Position numbers and translations under genes: made by a program. DNA of 64,000 bases from Pararoseomonas sp. SCSIO 73927 (GTDB lineage: Bacteria > Pseudomonadota > Alphaproteobacteria > Acetobacterales > Acetobacteraceae), in assembly GCF_037040815.1 (NCBI RefSeq), contig NZ_CP146232.1:4248001-4312000 (forward strand), given 5' to 3'. Shown here one piece after another: positions 52,578 to 60,518 of the stretch (positions within the stretch are counted from its first letter, which is position 1; each line of letters opens with the position of its first letter). Below the pieces are notes generated by a model. The model saw only the letters and a program-made list of their open reading frames with translations. It was not told where the DNA came from and made no database searches.

Positions 52578-53921
52578 TCAGTCCTTGAAGGGATCGAACT
52601 CGTCCGCGCCGGCCATCGCCACGGCGAAGGGGCGCAGCCGGTGCAGCACGCGCACCGTGCCCGCGTGCTCCGCCACCACCTGGTCCAGGCGGCGATAGGC
52701 CATCGGGCTCTCGTCCAGGTCTCCGCCCGAGAGCGTCACGCCCTCCCGCTTCAGCCAGGACTCCATCTCCGCGCGGACGAAGCGGCGCTTCGCCTCGCGG
52801 CGGCCGACGGTGCGGCCCGCCCCGTGGACGGTGGAGTAGAGCGCCGCGGCCGAGGCCTGGCTCTCCACCCCCTCCAGGATCACGGCGGCGTCCGCCATGG
52901 AGCCGCCGACGAAGCCCTGCTGGCCCGGGAAGGCCGGCGTCGCGCCCTTGCGCACCACCCACAGGTCGCGCCCGCCATGGCACTCCTTCCAGGCGTAGTT
53001 GTGGTGGTTGTGCACGCTGTGCGTCACGGCCCCGCCGAGAATCCCGCGCACCCTCTCCACCACCCACTCGCGCCCGGCATAGGCGTAGCGCCCGGCCAGC
53101 TCCATCGCGGCCAGGTAGTCCTGGCCGAGCGGGCTGTCCTCCTCCACCACCGCCGGCGGGACGTGCATGCCGTCCTTGCCCCCCGCCGCCTTCAGGTAGC
53201 GCGTGGCGCTGCTGTGCCCCAGCCCGCGGCTGCCGAAGTGGACGCCGATCCAGACGAGGTCCGCCTCGTCACGGAACAGGTCCACGTAGTGGTTGCCGGA
53301 CCCCACCGTGCCGAGCTGCGCCGCCGCCTTCTGGCGGTAGTCGCTCATGCCGGAGGCGCGCCACGCGTCGTCGTCGTCGAGCAGCGGGTGCTCCACGCGC
53401 TCCGCGTTGGCGCGGCCGACGCCGAAGGACACGTGGCGGCGGATGTCCGCCAGCACCTCCGGGACGCGGTCCCGCACCTCCTCGAAAGGCAGGTCCAGCC
53501 GGACGGCCATGTTGCCGCAGCCGATGTCGAAGCCGACCCCGGAGATGCTCACCTGCCCCTCATAGGCGATGACGCCGCCCACGGGCTGCGCGTAGCCGAG
53601 ATGTCCGTCCGCGCAGATCACGCCCGCCACGGGGCGCCCGACGGCGAGGCAGTTGCGCATCTGCCCGATCGTGCCCTCGTCATGCGCGCCGAACACGGTG
53701 AGCGGCGCGTCGCGCCAGGCGGGCTCCTGCGCGCCCACGGCAACGCTCGCGACCTGGGCGGCGGTGCGCTCGGCGCGCGCGGCGTCGCGGAAGCCGCACC
53801 AGGCCGGCATGCCGCGCCCATCGAGCTCCTCGCCGGGCTTGGGAATACGGGAGTCGGGGTCGATGCCGGCGGCGAGCGCGAGCTCGCGGCAGCGGATCTC
53901 CAGGGAGTCGGGCTGTCTCAT
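52578..53921 (-). CDS. rtcB: RtcB-type RNA ligase
   Basis: The 447-residue enzyme seals RNA with 2',3'-cyclic-phosphate or 3'-phosphate and 5'-OH ends using GTP and manganese. Motifs: VFGAHDEGTIGQMRNCLAVG, GVICADGHLGYAQPVGGVIA, ISGVGFDIGCGNMAVRLDLP (metal-binding D and C), GTVGSGNHYVDLF, VHFGSRGLGHSSATR and STVHGAGRTVGRREAKRRF, whose His (near residue 363) is the guanylated residue. Length fits the short bacterial type. ATG at 53921 (MRQPDSLEIRC) with GGAG nine bases upstream; a much longer upstream frame is arginine-rich and not real. No rtcA, rtcR or archease gene is adjacent. Confidence 0.9.
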   Translation of the reverse strand: MRQPDSLEIRCRELALAAGIDPDSRIPKPGEELDGRGMPAWCGFRDAARAERTAAQVASVAVGAQEPAWRDAPLTVFGAHDEGTIGQMRNCLAVGRPVAGVICADGHLGYAQPVGGVIAYEGQVSISGVGFDIGCGNMAVRLDLPFEEVRDRVPEVLADIRRHVSFGVGRANAERVEHPLLDDDDAWRASGMSDYRQKAAAQLGTVGSGNHYVDLFRDEADLVWIGVHFGSRGLGHSSATRYLKAAGGKDGMHVPPAVVEEDSPLGQDYLAAMELAGRYAYAGREWVVERVRGILGGAVTHSVHNHHNYAWKECHGGRDLWVVRKGATPAFPGQQGFVGGSMADAAVILEGVESQASAAALYSTVHGAGRTVGRREAKRRFVRAEMESWLKREGVTLSGGDLDESPMAYRRLDQVVAEHAGTVRVLHRLRPFAVAMAGADEFDPFKD

Positions 53922-54460
53922 CGGAAGGTTCTCCACGTCGGGATGCGCGGCCGGGCCCCGCGCGCCGTTCTGCCCAGACGGCCCGGCAGGCACGACGTGC
54001 CCGCGCGGAACCGGTCCCGCCCCGCGCAAGCGTGCGGGGCGGGAAGGGGATGCGCGACGGCAGGCCGAAGGGCGGCACCGACGCGCGGGAAGGATGGGTT
54101 GACTGTCACGATGCCGTCCGCGGATGGGTGATCCGGCGGGCGGAGCGGGAGAGGGGCCGGAACCGCCCCTCAGGGCGGTGCCGGGCGCGTCACCCGGCGG
54201 CGGACCCCGGTCCCGGGCGCGCCGGAGAGGGGAGAGAGGTGCAGCGCCGTTCGGGCAGCATCGGCAGGATGGCCGCGCTCCGGACCGGATAGCCTGGGAA
54301 GGGCCGGTGGGCGTTCGGTGCGTCGTATCGATCCATGCCAACCTCCTCCTTCCCTGTGGTGCGGTGAACGCGGGCGGCGGTTCACGCCGTTTCGGGGCCG
54401 GGCGTATCGCGTGCCCGGCCGAAGCATGTCAAGCGGAAGTTGGCGAAGGGTGAAGCGCCG
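53922..54460. other. Long gene-free region upstream of rtcB
   Basis: These 539 bases between rtcB and the TauD-like gene end hold no convincing gene on either strand; all frames are rich in Arg, Pro, Gly and Ala. No sigma-54-type or other promoter was clear to me. It could hold the rtcB promoter and a long 5' untranslated region. Confidence 0.35.
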
Positions 54461-55537
54461 TCACGCCGCCAGAGCGGAGCGCCCGGGCATCGCCCCGCCC
54501 CGGATCGCGCCCGGCGCCGTGCTGCCCCACTGCACGGCGTGCCCCGCGGGCAGGGCCCGGCTGTTCGGCGCCGCAAGCCAGATCCGCAGCAGCACGCGCG
54601 ACGCACCGTGCGCCGCGTCGTCCGCGTAGGCCGTGCGGCCGTGGTAAGTGACGTGCTGGTTCATCAGCTGGATCTGGCCGGGCTCGAAGGGGATCTGGAG
54701 GCAGAGTTCGTCCGCGAGCGCGGCCAGCATGTCCATCGCCTCAACCTGTTCCGGCCGCAGCGGCGGCACGCCGGGCTCGGCATGCGCCATCTCCACGTAG
54801 GTGCGGGAGTACTGGCTGGTGAAGGCGCCGGTCGGCCCGCGCGAGAAGACGGGCATGGTGAAGACGCGGTCGGACACGTCGTCACCCTCCTCGTCGGCCG
54901 GGCGCATGCGGTGGAAGGGCTCGTAGAGCACGCGCAGCAGGTCCGGCCGCCGCTCCGCCATCGCGTCGTGCAGCGCGATGGTGGACACAATCCGGCTCTC
55001 CCCGCCCGCGATGCCGTTGGAGGCGCAGAGCAGGCAGAGCAGGTCGCACTTGTCGGTGTGGAAGCGCAGCGGGCCGGTGGAGCGCGACCGCGCGCGGGCG
55101 GAGGGCACGGCGCCGCCCGCGTCCGCCCCTGTCACCGCCGCGCCGGTTCCGGTCTCATCCTTCACCTCGGCCAGGATCTCGCCTTCCGTGTTCTGCGGCA
55201 GCTGCGTGCCGAGATGGGCACACAGGCCCCAGAACACCGCGTTCAGCTCCTCCGCCGTGTAGCGCCCGGGCGTCAGGCCGGCGATGCGGACCAGGCCGCG
55301 CCCGTTCTCCAGCTCCTCAGAAACGGCAGCCAGGGTCCTCCGCAGGCCGGGCAGGGGGAAGTCCGCGGCGCAGATGCGCGACAAGGGCAGGCCGCGCGCG
55401 CGGACGCCGGCCAGGGCCGCGTCGATCTCCGCCACCGCGGCCTCGTCCAGCCGAAAGACCCAGCTCTCGTCGCGCGTCAGCTCCGCGCCGGTCCAGGCGG
55501 CGCGGCCGCCAATGGGAAGAAGGTGTTCGGGCTGCAT
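54461..55537 (-). CDS. TauD/TfdA-family Fe(II)/2-oxoglutarate dioxygenase
   Basis: The 358-residue protein starts MQPEHLLPIGGRAAWTGAEL. The metal triad is visible: LRFHTDKCDLLCLLCASN (HxD near residue 157) and HVTYHGRTAYADDAAHGASR (distal His near 298, with the 2-oxoglutarate-binding Arg after). FVFTMPVFSRGPTGAFTSQY-type sequence lies between (VFTMPVFSRGPTGAF). It oxidises an unknown substrate; members use taurine, aryloxyacetates or gamma-butyrobetaine-like compounds. It is divergent from a TctC receptor 96 bases away, suggesting one substrate for both. A much longer upstream frame exists but is not protein-like. Confidence 0.87.
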   Translation of the reverse strand: MQPEHLLPIGGRAAWTGAELTRDESWVFRLDEAAVAEIDAALAGVRARGLPLSRICAADFPLPGLRRTLAAVSEELENGRGLVRIAGLTPGRYTAEELNAVFWGLCAHLGTQLPQNTEGEILAEVKDETGTGAAVTGADAGGAVPSARARSRSTGPLRFHTDKCDLLCLLCASNGIAGGESRIVSTIALHDAMAERRPDLLRVLYEPFHRMRPADEEGDDVSDRVFTMPVFSRGPTGAFTSQYSRTYVEMAHAEPGVPPLRPEQVEAMDMLAALADELCLQIPFEPGQIQLMNQHVTYHGRTAYADDAAHGASRVLLRIWLAAPNSRALPAGHAVQWGSTAPGAIRGGAMPGRSALAA

Positions 55538-55633
55538 AGGCGGACCCTCGCGCGGCGGCCCCTGGCGGGTCAAACCGATCCTGGCATGATCGCTGCATCG
55601 ACTGATCGCCCGTCCTCCAGGGATCGACCACCC

Positions 55634-56617
55634 ATGCCCAGCCCGCGCCGCCGCGACCTCGCCGCGCTCCTCGCCCTTCCCGGCGCGCTCTCCCTGGCCC
55701 GGCCGGCGCTCGCCCAATCCTGGCCAACGAAGCCCGTGCGCTTCATCATCCCCTGGCCGCCCGGCGGGCTGAATGACCTCATCGCGCGCGGCTACAACGA
55801 TCAGGTTTCCCGCCGTATCGGCCAACCGATCGTGAACGACTTCAAGGCGGGCGCGGGCGGCCGCATCGGGGTGGCGGAGATCGCGCGCGCGGTGCCGGAC
55901 GGCTACACGATCAGCATGGGCAACCTCGGCCCGCTGACCATCTTTCCGCACCTCTACCGGGACATGCCCTACGACGCGCGGCGCGACCTGGTGCCGGTGA
56001 CCATGTTCGCCGCCTCGCCGCTCGTCCTGGTGGTGAAGAAGGACCTGCCCGTGAACAGCGTGGCGGATCTCGTCGCGATGGTGAAGGAGCGGCCGGGGCG
56101 GATGAACGCCGCCTCCGTCGGCGTCGGCACCGCGCAGCACCTGATCTTCGAAATGCTGAAGGAGCGGGACGGCATCCAGATGGAGCACGTGCCCTACAAG
56201 GGCACGAACGAATCCCTGCCGGCCATGCTGCAAGGCGACGTGCACGCGATGTTCGACACGCTGCCCCTGATGCTGCCGCAGCTGAGGGCGGGCGCCATCA
56301 GGGCGCTGGCCGTCACCACGCCGCAGCGTATCCCGCAGCTGCCGGACGTGCCGACGATGGTGGAGGCCGGCTACCCGGACGCGGATGTCGTCACCTGGTA
56401 CGCCGTGATCACCCCCGCCGGCACGCCGCGCCCGGTGATCGACCGGCTCTACCAGGCCTACACGGAGGCCGCCGGCACGCCGGAGGTGAAGAAGCTGCTG
56501 GAGGATCAGGGGCTGATCTACCTGCCCAACACGCAGGACAGCTTCGCCCGCCGCATCGCTGCCGAGTCCGACCGCTGGTCCCGCATCATCCGCGAGCAGA
56601 GAATCAGCGTGCAGTAA
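55634..56617 (+). CDS. TctC/Bug-family solute receptor
   Basis: The 327-residue protein has a twin-arginine-like start (MPSPRRRDLAALLALPGALS, cleavage near ALAQ) and Bug motifs: VRFIIPWPPGGLNDLIARGY, GQPIVNDFKAGAGGRIGVAE, MNAASVGVGTAQHLIFEMLK, VPYKGTNESLPAMLQGDVHA, IPQLPDVPTMVEAGYPDADV and YAVITPAGTPRPVIDRLYQA. It should bind an organic acid. It is the divergent neighbour of the TauD-like dioxygenase gene; no transport membrane genes are near. The ATG at 55634 is chosen; an in-frame ATG 16 codons upstream gives a less typical signal peptide. Confidence 0.9.
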   Translation: MPSPRRRDLAALLALPGALSLARPALAQSWPTKPVRFIIPWPPGGLNDLIARGYNDQVSRRIGQPIVNDFKAGAGGRIGVAEIARAVPDGYTISMGNLGPLTIFPHLYRDMPYDARRDLVPVTMFAASPLVLVVKKDLPVNSVADLVAMVKERPGRMNAASVGVGTAQHLIFEMLKERDGIQMEHVPYKGTNESLPAMLQGDVHAMFDTLPLMLPQLRAGAIRALAVTTPQRIPQLPDVPTMVEAGYPDADVVTWYAVITPAGTPRPVIDRLYQAYTEAAGTPEVKKLLEDQGLIYLPNTQDSFARRIAAESDRWSRIIREQRISVQ

Positions 56618-56966
56618 CCTCCGCCAACGCCCCGGGCCTCGATGCTCCGGGGCGGGGCGGCAACGGATCGTCGGACGACTCACCTGCATGTCCAGCGGAA
56701 TTTCGCGGCCGCTGCCCGCCGCTGACAGGTCTGGCCCGGCCGCCGCCTGGATGTCCGCTGTTGCAGGAAGACACGGGCGGCCTGGAAGCCCACGGCCGTC
56801 GCCGCCGTTTCCGGCACCGTACGTGCTCACTGGAAGGTTAGCCCATGCCCATGCGCCGCGCGCGCTTCGGACAGCTTCGCCCGGCCATCGCGGCCGGCGC
56901 CGGAACGGGCGATCCCCGTCGGCAGGCCCTTCCTGCACGACCGGCGAAGCTCCGGGGGCGCGCTCG
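56618..56966. other. Intergenic stretch after the second TctC gene
   Basis: An open frame continues through here into the downstream membrane protein gene, but its translation is Arg-, Pro-, Ser- and Gly-rich and lacks a ribosome site, so I treat it as non-coding. No other feature was recognised. Confidence 0.35.
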
Positions 56967-57551
56967 GTGGCCAACCCGGCCGGGGAGGCGTCACCCTTGC
57001 CGCTGCTGACAAGGGACGACCTGCGGCGCCAGTCGCCCCTGGCCTGGGCGTCCATCCTCGCCCTTCTCGGCGTGGCCTTCTGGTTCTGGACCCTGGAGAA
57101 GGGCAATGCCGCCGGGGGCACGGCCCTGGCCGCCTTGGGCTGCCTTGGCCTGATCCTGCCGCCGCGGGAGCGGATGGGGGTCCTTCCCCGGCGCATCCGT
57201 GCCCTGCCACGAGGCCTGGACGCCGTGCCGGCCCTGGCCTCCCTTGTCTCAAGCCCCGGCTACGGGCTGAACTGGTTCTATGGGCAGAACCCCTATGACG
57301 AGGTCGTCCACCTCGTCAGCGGCGGGCTGTCCGGGGCGGTATTCCTGGCGCTGCTCGCGGCGGACGGGCGCCCGCGCGGCCGGCTCCGCCTCGTGCTCGC
57401 CGCAACCCTGTTCGGGCTGAACCTCGGCACGGTCTGGGAGGCCTTCGAGTACGCGACCGGGCTGATCGGGGACTGGACGGACACCTGGACCGACGTGGTC
57501 CTCACCACCCTCGGCGCCGCCCTGGCCGGGCTGCTCTGGCCCCGGCGCTGA
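56967..57551 (+). CDS. Membrane protein, YjdF/DUF2238-like
   Basis: From a GTG at 56967 the product is 194 residues. It has about five membrane segments: PLAWASILALLGVAFWFWTL, TALAALGCLGLILPP, LSGAVFLALLAADG, VLAATLFGLNLGTVWEAFEY and VLTTLGAALAGLLWP. The conserved polar pattern NPYDEVVHLVSGG, WEAFEYATG and DTWTDVVLTTLG (charged residues inside membrane helices) resembles the YjdF family. Role unknown. The start is uncertain because the frame is open far upstream; TTG and GTG alternatives exist. The next gene starts five bases after its stop, so they form a unit. Confidence 0.65.
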   Translation: MANPAGEASPLPLLTRDDLRRQSPLAWASILALLGVAFWFWTLEKGNAAGGTALAALGCLGLILPPRERMGVLPRRIRALPRGLDAVPALASLVSSPGYGLNWFYGQNPYDEVVHLVSGGLSGAVFLALLAADGRPRGRLRLVLAATLFGLNLGTVWEAFEYATGLIGDWTDTWTDVVLTTLGAALAGLLWPRR

Positions 57552-57555
57552 TCCC

Positions 57556-58257
57556 GTGCTCGTCGCCACCTACAACGCCCATCGCGGCCGCAGCACCGCC
57601 GGGATCTTCCGGCCCGCCCGCATCGCCCGGGTGATCGCGGAGACGGGGGCCGACCTCGTCGCGCTGCAGGAGGCCCAGCACTGGCTGCGCCCCGGGCGGG
57701 CCATGTTCGACGCTGCCTGGCTGGAGCGCGAGGCCGGGCTGCTGCCCCTCTCCGTCACGGATCGTGCGGGCGAGCAGGGGTGGCGCGGCAACGTGCTACT
57801 CGTCCGCCCGGGCGCGAGGGTGCTGCGGCCGCCGGTCGGCCTGCGGATCGGCGGCCTGGAGCCGCGCGGGGCGATCCTGGCGGAACTCGACCTGGGATGG
57901 GGCGCCTTCCGGGTGGTGGCGACCCATCTCAGCCTCGGCGCCGCGCGCCGGCACCACCAGGCCGAAGCGCTGCTTCAGGCAATCGGGCAGGGGCCGCCCA
58001 TGCCCACGCTGCTGATGGGCGACCTTAACGAGTGGCGCCCCAGGGCATCGGCACTCGGCGTGCTGGAGGCGGTATTCGGGCACCAGCCCCCGGTCCACAC
58101 CTTCCCGGCCTTCCGCCCCATGCTGGCGCTGGACCGGATCATGGGCCTGCCGCACGGGCTTGTGGTGGACCGCAGGGCGCACGACACGAAGCTGGCGCGC
58201 GGGGCGTCGGACCATCTTCCGCTCGTCGCGCGGATCGAGACGGGGATGCTGGCCTGA
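57556..58257 (+). CDS. Endonuclease/exonuclease/phosphatase (EEP) family protein
   Basis: The 233-residue protein has the EEP motifs in order: VATYNAHRGRS (Asn), LVALQEAQHWL (metal-binding Glu), VVATHLSLGAARRH (His), LLMGDLNEWRP (Asp/Asn), LALDRIMG (Asp) and ASDHLPLVARI (terminal Asp-His). The substrate could be a phosphodiester lipid or nucleic acid; with the upstream membrane protein, a lipid-linked substrate is plausible but unproven. The start is GTG at 57556 (VLVATYNAH, read as Met), directly after the upstream stop. It faces the receptor gene at 58533 across a cluster of hairpins. Confidence 0.85.
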   Translation: MLVATYNAHRGRSTAGIFRPARIARVIAETGADLVALQEAQHWLRPGRAMFDAAWLEREAGLLPLSVTDRAGEQGWRGNVLLVRPGARVLRPPVGLRIGGLEPRGAILAELDLGWGAFRVVATHLSLGAARRHHQAEALLQAIGQGPPMPTLLMGDLNEWRPRASALGVLEAVFGHQPPVHTFPAFRPMLALDRIMGLPHGLVVDRRAHDTKLARGASDHLPLVARIETGMLA

Positions 58258-58281
58258 TCCTCGGACGTCGGTCTGTGGCCA

Positions 58282-58514
58282 GGGAGAGGAAGAAGGAATT
58301 CTTCCTCTCCCCGGACCCCTCACCATCATCTTCTTCTAGGCTTTGGTCTCTCTCGGCTGACAGTGCGCCTCGGGTCGATGACCCGAGGCGACTTCTAGGG
58401 CAGGAGGAGGCCCGTCAGGTGGAGACCCCGTCTCAGGACGGCACGGCGGCAGCCAGACGGGGATCCAAGGGCCTCAGGCCCTTGGCGGGGGTTCCAGGGG
58501 GCGGCGCCCCCTGG
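58282..58514. repeat. Cluster of four perfect inverted repeats between convergent genes
   Basis: Four hairpins stand in a row: 58282-58311 (11-bp stem GGGAGAGGAAG), 58366-58390 (11-bp stem CGCCTCGGGTC, loop GAT), 58465-58485 (10-bp stem CCAAGGGCCT, one central base) and 58494-58514 (10-bp stem CCAGGGGGCG, one central base). The last two, joined by GCGGGGGTT, look like the dispersed palindromic elements common in Acetobacteraceae-type genomes. They probably also terminate both converging transcripts. Confidence 0.75.
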
Positions 58515-58532
58515 TCCCGGACAGGGCAGCAC

Positions 58533-59555
58533 TCAGCCGAGCATCCGCTCCGCCTGGGGTGGCAGGAACCGGTCGGTGAACAGGTCTGCGAACTTCGGCG
58601 GGTTGGACACGCCGTAGGCCTCTGCGTTCACCCGGATCAGCAGCTCGCCGCGCGCCTGATCCAGCACGCCCGTGCCGCCCGCCCGCACGTTCGGCGTCAG
58701 GATGGAGCGGTCGCGGGTCATGAACCAGCGGCGCTTCTCCAGCGCCTCGTCGAACAGCGCCTCGCGCTTCTTGAGGGAGGCCATGGCGGCGTCGGGCTCG
58801 GCCAGCAGCAGCTTCAGCCCGGCGATGGAGGACTTCACGAAGTTCGCGGCCATCTGCGGGTTCCTCTCCAGCCAGTCAGCGCGCGCGACGATGGCGGAGC
58901 CGTAGATGTCCAGCCCGTTCTCGGCATAGGGCCAGGCGACGATGTCCTCCTCCTTCGTGCCGAGGCCGACGAGGTTGAAGTAGGTGGTGAAGAGGAAGCC
59001 CGTCACGGCATCCACCTGGCCCTGGGCCAGCATCGTGTCGCGCAGGTTGGGCGCCATGCTCGTCCACCGCACGGCGGCGGCGTCGATCCCCGACACCTTC
59101 GCGAAGGCGGGGAAGAGCATGCGGCTGCCCTCGCCCTCCGGCGCGCCGAGGCGCTTTCCGGCCACGCCCGCCGGTGCGGCGATGCCGCTCCTCTTCAGCG
59201 TGATCAGCGCGGCCGCCGTGCGGTCCAGCACCTGGTAGATGCAGACCAGGCGCTTGTCCGGGTTCTCGGCGTTGAACTTCACCATGGTGGAAACGTCGGT
59301 GTAGCCGATGTCGTAGGCGCCGGAGGCGAGCTTCACCGTGGTGTCGCCGGAGCCGAAGCCGCGGTCCATCCGCAGGGCGATGCCGTTCTGGCGGAAGATG
59401 CCCCGGTCATCGGCGAGGGAGAACATCCCGTGGTTCCCCTGCAGCGCCCAGTCCAGGCAGAAGCGCAGCGGTGCCTGGGCCAGGGCGGGGCGGATGGCCG
59501 GCGCGGCCAGCCCGGCGGCACCGGCCGCGAGAAGGGATCGGCGGGAGAGGGTCAT
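58533..59555 (-). CDS. NMT1/THI5-like ABC transporter substrate-binding protein
   Basis: The 340-residue protein has a twin-arginine signal (MTLSRRSLLAAGAAGLAAPA, cleavage near ALAQ) and the NMT1-type core: LRFCLDWALQGNHGMFSLAD, GIFRQNGIALRMDRGFGSGD, KLASGAYDIGYTDVSTMVKF, GAPEGEGSRMLFPAFAKVSG and QGQVDAVTGFLFTTYFNLVG. Such receptors bind sulfonates, pyrimidine precursors or other small amine-like compounds. No permease or ATPase gene adjoins it, so the ligand cannot be guessed. It is convergent with the EEP gene. Confidence 0.87.
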   Translation of the reverse strand: MTLSRRSLLAAGAAGLAAPAIRPALAQAPLRFCLDWALQGNHGMFSLADDRGIFRQNGIALRMDRGFGSGDTTVKLASGAYDIGYTDVSTMVKFNAENPDKRLVCIYQVLDRTAAALITLKRSGIAAPAGVAGKRLGAPEGEGSRMLFPAFAKVSGIDAAAVRWTSMAPNLRDTMLAQGQVDAVTGFLFTTYFNLVGLGTKEEDIVAWPYAENGLDIYGSAIVARADWLERNPQMAANFVKSSIAGLKLLLAEPDAAMASLKKREALFDEALEKRRWFMTRDRSILTPNVRAGGTGVLDQARGELLIRVNAEAYGVSNPPKFADLFTDRFLPPQAERMLG

Positions 59556-59642
59556 GGTCGGCGTTCTCCGTGTGTCGTGGCACCCGGATCCCGGGGCGCA
59601 GGAGGCGCGCCCATGCAGGAACGGTGCCGCGGATACGCGGGA

Positions 59643-60518
59643 TCAGCCGGGAACCGGCTCCGCCTCCTCCATGTCCACGCCGACGTTCACGGAATGGCTG
59701 CCGCCGCCGAGGATGATGCCCAGCAAGGGGGAGACGTCGCCGAAGTCGCGCCCCCAACCCAGGACGACGTGCTCCTCCTCGACGAAAAGGCTGTTTGTCG
59801 GGTCCATCTCCACCCAGCCCGCCTCCTCCCCGAGCCATGCGGCCACCCAGGCGTGGGACTGGTCCGCGCCCACCCGGCGCACCCCGCCCGGCGGCGGGCG
59901 GGTGCGGATGTAGCCGGAGACGTAGCGCGCGGGGATGCCGAGCATCCGCAGCCCCGTGATCATCAGGTGCGCGAAGTCCTGGCACACCCCCGCCTTCCGC
60001 CGCAGCACCTCCTCCACGGGCGTGGAGACGGTGGTGACGCCGGAGCGGAAGGCCATGCTCTTCCGGAAGGCCGCGATCATCTCCACCGCCGCCTCCCCGG
60101 CCGACCGCCCCGGGGTGAAGTGCGAGGCGAAGAAGGCGCGGGCGCCCTCCACCGGCGGCAGGGCCGGGCTGGGGAAGAGGAACTCGGCCACGTCCGGCCG
60201 GCGCAGCGCGGCCTCGCGGAGGCTCTCCCAAGCCGGGGTGGAGGCGGGCAGGGGCGGAGGCGCCGTCACATCCACCATGAACTCCGCCGTCACGGTGAAG
60301 CGGGCGTGCGGCCGGTCCAGGTACAGCCAGGCGGTGGTGTTGCCGAAGTGGTCCAGCCCCTCCGCCCGCCGCGCCGGGGCGGGGTCGCTGGTCAGGGCGG
60401 CCCGCAGGACGCGCTGCCGCCCCTCCAGCGGACGCGGCAGCAGGTGGAGGAGGTGCGTCGCCATCTCCACCGGAGATTCATAGGCGTAGGCCGTGACGTG
60501 CCGGACCCGGTAGATCAC
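59643..60518 (-). CDS. Transglutaminase-like cysteine protease family protein
   Basis: The 291-residue protein begins (GTG, read as Met) IYRVRHVTAYAYESPVEMAT, the usual N-terminal beta domain of bacterial transglutaminase-like proteins, with HLLHLLPRPLEGRQRV. The catalytic triad is visible: RKAGVCQDFAHLMITGLRML (Cys), GADQSHAWVAAWLGEEAGWV (His) and EMDPTNSLFVEEEHVV (Asp). In bacteria these pair with ATP-grasp and alpha-E proteins, as here, probably in peptide or protein modification. Its start overlaps the stop of the upstream fusion gene by four bases (GTGA). Confidence 0.88.
   Translation of the reverse strand: MIYRVRHVTAYAYESPVEMATHLLHLLPRPLEGRQRVLRAALTSDPAPARRAEGLDHFGNTTAWLYLDRPHARFTVTAEFMVDVTAPPPLPASTPAWESLREAALRRPDVAEFLFPSPALPPVEGARAFFASHFTPGRSAGEAAVEMIAAFRKSMAFRSGVTTVSTPVEEVLRRKAGVCQDFAHLMITGLRMLGIPARYVSGYIRTRPPPGGVRRVGADQSHAWVAAWLGEEAGWVEMDPTNSLFVEEEHVVLGWGRDFGDVSPLLGIILGGGSHSVNVGVDMEEAEPVPG

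Noticed and set aside
53922..54341. N-terminal extension of RtcB
   Set aside because: Arginine- and proline-rich with no ribosome site; family length is met from 53,921.
55538..57196. N-terminal extension that would make the TauD-like protein 911 residues long
   Set aside because: The extension is Arg-, Gly- and His-rich, overlaps the TctC gene antisense, and the family start at MQPEHLLP fits the normal length.
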